A stretch of DNA of 45,461 nt from Onstottus_A sp036505875. GTDB taxonomy: Bacteria; Acidobacteriota; Blastocatellia; UBA7656. The stretch lies in the NCBI GenBank assembly GCA_036505875.1, contig DASXSR010000151.1:1-45461 (forward strand). The letters are read 5' to 3'. Numbering within the stretch: position 1 is the stretch's first letter; every line of letters begins with the position of its first letter. The notes beneath the pieces are model-generated. The model was not told where the DNA came from and searched no databases. It was given only the letters and a program-made list of their open reading frames with translations. The translations under genes and the position numbers were made by a program. Below are positions 40,420 to 45,461 of the stretch, one piece after another.

Positions 40420-40860
40420 TCACATCTCGATTGAACTATCCCTGAACACCTTGGCAATGAATGGCGGTGAATGTTTCGCCGCAAACCTCCTCATCCTGGG
40501 CAAAGCCTTGACGAATATCTGAGCCATCTCCTCGCCAGTGAGATTGCCCGAGACCAGCACGAACGCGCGTACACCTGCTTCCATTAGGGCTCTCCGCTCG
40601 ACCAGTCGATGCTTGATATGACTATCCTTGGTCAAGACGCACCATCCCATCTCTCCGACTTTCGGAAGCCACTCCTCATCTCTCGCACCTTGACTGAACA
40701 GATCGTCGTGTATGCGCACATCCGCGCCGGCCGTGCGGAGCGCATCAGCAATTGTCTTTTTGCCGAGAGATCGGTCAAGGAAGAAAACCGGAGGTTCAGG
40801 CTGCTTCAACCTCGAGCTCGCAGCGGATCGCTTCTTCGATCTCGGACCTTTCGCGCCCAT
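40420..40860 (-). CDS. PIN-like toxin (VapC45-type)
   Basis: The protein (146 aa) looks like the VapC45/PIN_10 group: VFFLDRSLGKKTIADALRTA, VRIHDDLFSQGARDEEWLPK with acidic residues, and GWCVLTKDSHIKHR with the conserved Asp. VapC proteins cut specific RNAs. The gene overlaps the upstream DUF433 gene by about 65 nt, and TTG 40809 near the antitoxin stop is an alternative start, so coupling is likely. Confidence in the specific toxin class is moderate. Confidence 0.65.
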   Translation of the reverse strand: MGAKGPRSKKRSAASSRLKQPEPPVFFLDRSLGKKTIADALRTAGADVRIHDDLFSQGARDEEWLPKVGEMGWCVLTKDSHIKHRLVERRALMEAGVRAFVLVSGNLTGEEMAQIFVKALPRMRRFAAKHSPPFIAKVFRDSSIEM

Positions 40861-41527
40861 AGTCGCTCGCTAACTCATCCATGAATTCACCAGCCTTGTA
40901 GCGTTCAGCAATGACCGCTGTAGGGATTCCCGTTCCAGCCAGAACCGGTTTGCCGAATGAGATCATCGGATCAATGACTACTACCTTTGGTTCTTCGGGC
41001 GCGCGCTTTCTGGTGAACAGATAGAGACGCACGGCAAGGCCTGACGGATCACGCTCGATCCTCCGCAAGTGCGCGTCGAGCAGTTCGCGCATTGCCAACT
41101 GGCCGGCCTGAGATACGTTGATCAGTTGACCAAGCTTCTGTATGAAGAGGTCCGAGCCATCGGTTTCAAAGCTCTGGTCAGCTAATGGATGTTCGGATGG
41201 GAAGTGCCTTTTGAGGTACTGGAGGGCCGTTCTAACCTTATGCAGGGGAACATTGTGTTCTCGCCGAATGGCGTCCAGGACGTGAGTCTCAACCAGATTG
41301 ACGAAGGAAAGCGCCGGCTGTTTCTTATCTGGAAGCACAATGATTGGCGAAAAGTACTTCTTGCCTTCCTCCGTGGGATACCATCGACCCAGAACCCACG
41401 ATCGCACCGTCGCCAAAGGTATTCGGAGGTAGTGTGCCGTTTCACGAATGCTGTAGCTGGGCAATTCGCGAGGGTCCTCTCCTGCATACAGAGGAAACGG
41501 ATCAGTCTTTGAATGAGTTCTCAACAT
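40796..41527 (-). CDS. DUF433 antitoxin (VapB45-like) with N-terminal HTH
   Basis: The protein (243 aa) has a MerR/excisionase-like winged-helix N-terminus (YSIRETAHYLRIPLATVRSW, about residues 25-45) and a C-terminal DUF433 domain (IDPMISFGKPVLAGTGIPTA, then YGRERSEIEEAIRCELEV). DUF433 proteins are antitoxins of VapC45-like toxins, and the toxin-like gene lies directly downstream and overlaps it. The antitoxin probably represses the pair through its HTH. Confidence 0.7.
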   Translation of the reverse strand: MLRTHSKTDPFPLYAGEDPRELPSYSIRETAHYLRIPLATVRSWVLGRWYPTEEGKKYFSPIIVLPDKKQPALSFVNLVETHVLDAIRREHNVPLHKVRTALQYLKRHFPSEHPLADQSFETDGSDLFIQKLGQLINVSQAGQLAMRELLDAHLRRIERDPSGLAVRLYLFTRKRAPEEPKVVVIDPMISFGKPVLAGTGIPTAVIAERYKAGEFMDELASDYGRERSEIEEAIRCELEVEAA

Positions 41528-42561
41528 AGCTGCTCCTCGCAGAAACCGATTGCAGATTTGAAATCCTGCCAGTAACGTTTGTCCGGTCGTTCGTCGATGA
41601 GTCGTTACTCAAGAACACCGTAACATTATCATGAGGCTAGTCTCATTAGAAGGTCGGTCAGAACCAATCAGCCCTTTTCAATGGGCCTCGTCGGTGGCTG
41701 CGCCTTCTTTGAATCACATCTTGATCGTATTTGAAGAGGACACGGCGGAGGGCGGGGATTTTGCAGCGCCACGTCCCAGGCCTCGCTCGCCGCTTCGAAG
41801 CGCTCAAGCACTCAGGGCTTGAGCAAGGTTGCGCCGGGAAAAACCGGACCAATGGTCAGCGAGCCCATAAAGCGGGCGAGCCTCTTAACTTTTTGCGGGA
41901 TACTGGTATTTAATAAGTAGGAGGCTACTCGGCGGCGGGAATCCTAACAGTTTAAAAACTTGACTCCTCCGCCACGGCTGGCAGTTCTTTGCTTCCGATC
42001 ACGGTTCGGTAAGAGGGCCGAATATGGCCACGGTAAGCGCGAGCTGAGTGTTGAACCGGCATCGCTGGGTTAACGAATGAAGCCGGAGTCAACACATGAT
42101 CGACACCTTGAAAGTGGCGGGATACCACACCGCCTGTTCCCCATCTCTCCCGTAGTGAATGCCTCGATTCTAAAAACGTGCTCAGCGGTATTCGCCCCGC
42201 ATTATCGCGACTTGCACGATCAATTTGTGATGCTCGCTATCCGGAGGACCTTGTGCAAGACGCTGCCTACACGTTCTTTGCTGCGTGGTGTCGAGGCTCG
42301 ACTGCAGTAGGACCGATTGACCACTATGCAACTCCCTGCGCCTTCGGTGCCCTCCGCGATTCGGCCAAACGGGAATCTCCGTTGATCGTAAGAACGATCG
42401 ACTATGTCAGCGAGCCCGCGATTGGCTGCTGTAGAGTGAGGTAGTTCATGGTAGCCTTGGAACTCACCTTCGCGACGCGGATTTTAGGCGCGCACCAAGG
42501 CAGCTTGCACTGAGGGGCTCGGCGGAGAACAAATCGGACACAAGGGACGGGGAGAGCAGCA
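41528..42561. other. Gene-poor region
   Basis: About 1 kb in which I find no confident gene. Short open frames at 41631-41913 are low-complexity and unsupported. AGGAGG at about 41921-41926 is not followed by a usable start codon within range. GTTTAAAAAC (41950-41959) is a small palindrome. A sigma-like stretch at 42178-42444 is listed separately. The region may be a decayed mobile or accessory segment. Confidence 0.5.
42178..42444 (+). pseudogene. Possible sigma-factor region 2 remnant
   Basis: An 88-codon frame from GTG reads LARSICDARYPEDLVQDAAY, reminiscent of sigma region 2.1-2.2 (the D-L-V-Q-D/E core), then FGALRDSAKRESPLIVRT, which loosely resembles later region 2/3 sequence. No region 4 follows and there is no good Shine-Dalgarno. 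It could be the relic of an alternative sigma factor or a chance likeness. Confidence 0.3.
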
Positions 42562-42966
42562 ATGGCTGATGCGATAGCTTTTGTTCACTTGAACAGGCTT
42601 TTGGGGAAGTTCAAACTGAGCATCGAAGAGTGTGCATTTACCGAGCTGGTGAAATGTTATGTGGGAAATAACAGGGACCTGTTGGACAGATGCGGAGAGA
42701 AGTGCTGGCCTATCTTTGAGAGGCAGTTAGCATCGCATGACTTTAGACTGCTTATCACACTCGGAGTGAAAACGTTGGCTATTATTAATTGTCAGCTGAA
42801 TATCGACCTTCAGATTGGGTTCATTAGGTCGGTCGAGATTGGGAGAAAGAAGTACTCCGTCCTACCTATCTACCATCCTTCGCCAATAAACCCGACGAAT
42901 CACGCCAACAATCTGAAAATCTTCAAGCGTTTCTCGAATGCCCGGCTCTCATCGTTAGTCGCATAA
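42562..42966 (+). CDS. UDG-superfamily-like protein, N-terminal motif missing
   Basis: The 134-residue product has the C-terminal features of family 4/5-type uracil-DNA glycosylases: CAFTELVKCYVGNNR, CWPIFERQL, RLLITLGVKTLAI and LPIYHPSPINPTNHANN (the HPSP motif). The N-terminal catalytic motif (GxAPG-like) is absent, so it is either a truncated enzyme or an adapted one. GGGAG precedes ATG 42562. The gene is more AT-rich than its neighbours, which points to transfer. Confidence 0.5.
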   Translation: MADAIAFVHLNRLLGKFKLSIEECAFTELVKCYVGNNRDLLDRCGEKCWPIFERQLASHDFRLLITLGVKTLAIINCQLNIDLQIGFIRSVEIGRKKYSVLPIYHPSPINPTNHANNLKIFKRFSNARLSSLVA

Positions 42967-43084
42967 CGGTTGTCGAATAGGTGCCTTCCTAGACCGTGCC
43001 ACGCGCTAGGTGCGCAGATCACGTCGCCTTGGAATATCGCCTAGATGGCCGGCGGCGCAAACTGGACAGTTTACGCTACGTTTA

Positions 43085-44077
43085 CTACTGATCGAGGTCG
43101 CTTGTAGCCAGGCGGCCTTCGCTATGCAGTTCTGCAAACCGCTCGATAGTCGCGCGCATCCCTACGGCGAGCGGCGTCGATGGAAGCTCGCCGAGCGCGT
43201 TTCGTATCGCAGTGTCATCCATCTCCGGCGCAATCGTAAGCGGCTCGCTCGCGTGCGTGATCGTGCCGCGCGCATCGGGCCAGATCCGCTCGATTTCGCG
43301 GGCGACATCGGCGACGTGAATCGCTTCGCCGTGCAGATTGAAAACGTGAGCGCCTTCCAGATTCGAGGTCGCGGCGCGGATGAAGATGTCAGCCGTGTCG
43401 GCCACGTATTGAAAATCGGTGCGCCCACCGAAGCGAATGTGAAACGGGCGGCCGACGACTGCAGCCTTCATCGCTTTAGTCGGATCCGAAGTGAGGCCGA
43501 AGTCGCGCCCAACGCCGTAAACAGTAAGGGGCCGCAAGCCAATACTGTTCACGCCGTGATCGAGATAGAAAACGCGCGCGTTGTCTTCGTTACAGCGTTT
43601 GAACGCTCCGTAGTGAGTTGTAGGCTGAGGCGCGTCGCGCTCGGTAAGGGGACGCTCCTCTTCGGTTGTTCCGAATACCGCAGCGGAACTCGCGTAAACA
43701 ACTCTTCGAACCTTATCAGCGGCGCGTCGCGCGGCTTCAAGCACGTTGATCGTGCCGACTACGTTGACCATGGCTCCGAGTCGCGGGTTAGCGCGACAGG
43801 TCGGCACTTGCAGACCTGCAAGATGAATGATGTGAGTGACTGCGTAGTCTTCGATTACCGGCAAGAGCGCGTTCGCTTCAGTGATGTCGCCGGTGAGCGC
43901 CATCGACTGCGCGATCTCGTCGTCGCTCATGATAAGCCGCAAGCGATGTGGGTCGGAGCTTTGATCGAAGATTACGATGCGAGCTCCGCTCTCAAGCAAT
44001 CGCTTGACTATCCATGCGCCGATGAAACCATGCGCGCCGGTGATCAGAAAAGTTGTCTCGGCAGGGTTGCTATCCAT
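43085..44077 (-). CDS. NAD-dependent epimerase/dehydratase (extended SDR)
   Basis: The protein (330 aa) has the Rossmann motif FLITGAHGFIGAWIVKRLLE at the start, LAGLQVPTCRANP, VYASSAAVFG and the catalytic Y-x3-K (THYGAFKRCNE), then LRPLTVYGVGRD. Extended SDRs act on nucleotide sugars or uronates. The nearby solute-binding gene hints at a sugar context, but the substrate is not clear. ATG 44077 was chosen; 44158 would translate the repeat. Confidence 0.85.
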   Translation of the reverse strand: MDSNPAETTFLITGAHGFIGAWIVKRLLESGARIVIFDQSSDPHRLRLIMSDDEIAQSMALTGDITEANALLPVIEDYAVTHIIHLAGLQVPTCRANPRLGAMVNVVGTINVLEAARRAADKVRRVVYASSAAVFGTTEEERPLTERDAPQPTTHYGAFKRCNEDNARVFYLDHGVNSIGLRPLTVYGVGRDFGLTSDPTKAMKAAVVGRPFHIRFGGRTDFQYVADTADIFIRAATSNLEGAHVFNLHGEAIHVADVAREIERIWPDARGTITHASEPLTIAPEMDDTAIRNALGELPSTPLAVGMRATIERFAELHSEGRLATSDLDQ

Positions 44078-44091
44078 TGTTTCAATACCAT

Positions 44092-44174
44092 GTAAGGGCG
44101 GCCTTCCGTGGCCGCCCCTCGCTCCCAAGAAAGTGCGCGCTCCAGAGAGGGCGGCCACGGAGAGTCGCCCTTAC
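44092..44174. repeat. REPIN-like palindrome overlapping the solute-binding protein stop
   Basis: GTAAGGGCGGCCTTCCGTGG opens the left unit (44092-44119); the inverted right unit ends in CGCCCTTAC (44166-44174). About 24 of 29 positions are complementary. Each unit has its own GGGCGGCC/GGCCGCCC-type palindrome. The TAA stop of the - strand gene (44173-44171) lies inside the right head. Confidence 0.65.
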
Positions 44175-45322
44175 AGACGCACGATTTGCCGTATCTGTTC
44201 TGTCATTCGACCCAGCGCGTCGTCGACTGTCAGTTCGCCCAACATCGTTCGCTGAACCGTCCGCCAAAGCACATCCTCAACCTCAGGATAACGCGCGAAC
44301 TTCGGTGGAATCAGAATGTGTTCGGCGATCACGTCTTCGAGCATCGCAAGCCGCGCTCGGTTCGCCGCCTCAGCCTCGCTTTGCATCTGACGCATAACGC
44401 TTCGACGCACTGGCACGCAGCCGTTGCGAGCCTCTAGAAGCTGCTGATCATTAGCTGTCAGATGAAGCAAGAGATCAAGCGCTTCTTTTTTCTTCGAGCC
44501 CTGCTTCGTCAGCGCGAACGTATGACCGCCTCCATACGCGAGCGACTTGTTCGCAGGGCCGATCGGATACGGGCTGAGTCCGAGCCGATCATGCACTTTC
44601 GAAATCGTTGGGTCGCGATAGAGGCTGTAGTAGCCCGGCCAGTCCCCGACCATCGCTGCCCGTCCTTCGCGAAAACATTCGTGGACTTTGTCGTAGTGCC
44701 ACTCCGGCAACTCGGTCGGCGCCAGTCCTTCGGAATAGAAAGCTTTCAGCAATCCGAGCGCCCATCGCCCCGCGTCGTTCTCGATGTCGGGCACCAGGGT
44801 TTCCGGAAACAACTGTGCGCCTGCCATCTCAGCAAGCTCGAAGAACGTTCCAAACAAACCGGACTCGCGTCCCGGAAACAGGAAGCCGTAGTGATCAGGA
44901 GGAGCATTGTGCTTTCGCGCGAGTGCGATTAACTCATCCCAAGTCGCAGGCGGCGAATCGATCAGATCGGTTCGAAAGTGCAGCAATCTGACATCGATGT
45001 TTCGCGGCACACCGTACAGCGAGCCGTTTACGATTGCCAGGTCCAACAGGAGCGGCACAAAATCTTCGAGCGCATCGCGGCTGATCAATTCATCGAGCGG
45101 GGCCAGGAAGTTGAGCTGCGACGGCGCGTATTTCGTATGTGTCGAGACGAGATCGTAGGGGACGTCCGCGAGCGACGCCAGATGACGATTCAATGCAGGG
45201 TGGTCACCGCGAAACGCAACATTAACCTCGATGCCAGTTATTTCAGTAAACTTCGGCAGACTGACATACAGCGGGTCATACGCCGGACCTGAAATCAGTG
45301 CGATGTTTAAGTTCTTCTTCAC
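44171..45322 (-). CDS. Family 1 ABC solute-binding protein without signal peptide
   Basis: The protein (383 aa) resembles sugar-binding proteins of ABC transporters: FTEITGIEVNVAFRGDHPAL, VPYDLVSTHTKYAPSQLNFL, YGVPRNIDVRLLHFRTDLID, and the C-terminal SLAYGGGHTFALTK. It lacks a visible signal peptide or lipobox. GTG 45322 (MKKNLNIAL) has AAGG close by; an open start at ATG 45352 lies inside the inverted repeat. The missing leader may mean a lost 5' end or a cytoplasmic role. No permease or ATPase gene is in the window. Confidence 0.75.
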   Translation of the reverse strand: MKKNLNIALISGPAYDPLYVSLPKFTEITGIEVNVAFRGDHPALNRHLASLADVPYDLVSTHTKYAPSQLNFLAPLDELISRDALEDFVPLLLDLAIVNGSLYGVPRNIDVRLLHFRTDLIDSPPATWDELIALARKHNAPPDHYGFLFPGRESGLFGTFFELAEMAGAQLFPETLVPDIENDAGRWALGLLKAFYSEGLAPTELPEWHYDKVHECFREGRAAMVGDWPGYYSLYRDPTISKVHDRLGLSPYPIGPANKSLAYGGGHTFALTKQGSKKKEALDLLLHLTANDQQLLEARNGCVPVRRSVMRQMQSEAEAANRARLAMLEDVIAEHILIPPKFARYPEVEDVLWRTVQRTMLGELTVDDALGRMTEQIRQIVRL

Positions 45323-45336
45323 AAGCCTTGCGACAT

Positions 45337-45424
45337 GTTCGTAGTACCGCATTCATGCGGAAGTTTGTAGTCGGGTTGCTTTGGACTGCCTTACGAACTT
45401 CCGCATGAATGCGGTACTACGAAC
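45337..45424. repeat. Perfect 29-bp inverted repeat, GTAG-headed REPIN
   Basis: Arms 45337-45365 and 45396-45424 are exact reverse complements (29 of 29) around a 30-nt loop. Each contains GTAGTACCGCATTCATGCGG or its complement, the GTAG head with an inner palindrome. Against the ribosomal-operon units the inner palindrome differs only at paired positions. Perfect arms suggest a recently active copy. The last 37 nt of the window hold no further feature. Confidence 0.9.
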
Positions 45425-45461
45425 CGTTACTAGTAAATGTCCCACTTCTTTCCGTAATCCA

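Noticed and set aside
41631..41913. Small open frames in the gene-poor region
   Set aside because: They overlap in several frames, are rich in Arg/Pro/Ala, and lack ribosome binding sites or recognisable motifs.
43010..44095. 361-codon open frame on the + strand
   Set aside because: It is antisense to a clear SDR epimerase with intact motifs. GC-rich codon usage opens the opposite strand; no family resemblance was seen.
1..45461. CRISPR array
   Set aside because: The repeated palindromes are dispersed single units between genes, not direct repeats with equal-length spacers; no cas genes are present.

Overview
The window looks like a chromosomal segment of a moderately GC-rich, non-pathogen-like bacterium, most likely Acidobacteriota (a Blastocatellia-type lineage). 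The basis is indirect: overall gene style, a DUF1573 export protein, a kinase/AAA/TPR giant regulator, a LytS/LytTR pair, a SpoIIE phosphatase, and intergenic repeats of the GTAG-hairpin kind. No rRNA, tRNA or CRISPR array was seen.

Region 1 (1-16787) is the fused str/S10/spc/alpha ribosomal-protein operon, all on the + strand: end of tuf, then rpsJ, rplC, rplD, rplW, rplB, rpsS, rplV, rpsC, rplP, rpmC, rpsQ, rplN, rplX, rplE, rpsN, rpsH, rplF, rplR, rpsE, rpmD, rplO, secY, adk, map, rpmJ, rpsM, rpsK, rpsD, rpoA, rplQ. infA is absent from its usual place between map and rpmJ. Gene order is ordinary, but the spacers are not. Junctions are either tight (overlap to about 16 nt) or 55-198 nt, and most of the long ones hold a hairpin element. 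Two kinds of element occur: (a) degenerate heptanucleotide arrays in strict 7-nt register that fold back on themselves, and (b) REPIN-like doublets headed by GTAG.

Region 2 (16887-22081) holds housekeeping genes: accB-accC-thiE, then rnz-acpS. Between them on the - strand is an exported DUF1573 protein whose reading frame is open across one in-frame TGA. That TGA sits exactly at the first Cys of the family's conserved Cys-Gly-Cys motif, with possible stem-loops just downstream, so a new selenoprotein is a serious possibility. This is the single most interesting gene-level observation.

Region 3 (22095-29010) has a group-2-like sigma-70 factor (-), a B12-binding/radical SAM enzyme and a 1225-residue kinase-AAA-TPR protein, the last two probably co-transcribed.

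Region 4 (29092-40187) is general metabolism and signalling: purA, trxA, glgA (-), a Tat-exported metallophosphatase, pncA, a DUF1761 membrane protein, a hotdog thioesterase, a LytS-type histidine kinase with its LytTR regulator, an APC amino-acid permease and a VOC-SpoIIE fusion phosphatase.

Region 5 (40420-45461) is more accessory: a VapB45/VapC45-like toxin-antitoxin pair, about 1 kb of gene-poor sequence with a possible sigma-factor remnant, a short UDG-like gene, an SDR epimerase and an ABC-type solute-binding protein. It ends in a perfect 29-bp inverted repeat of the same GTAG family seen in the ribosomal operon.
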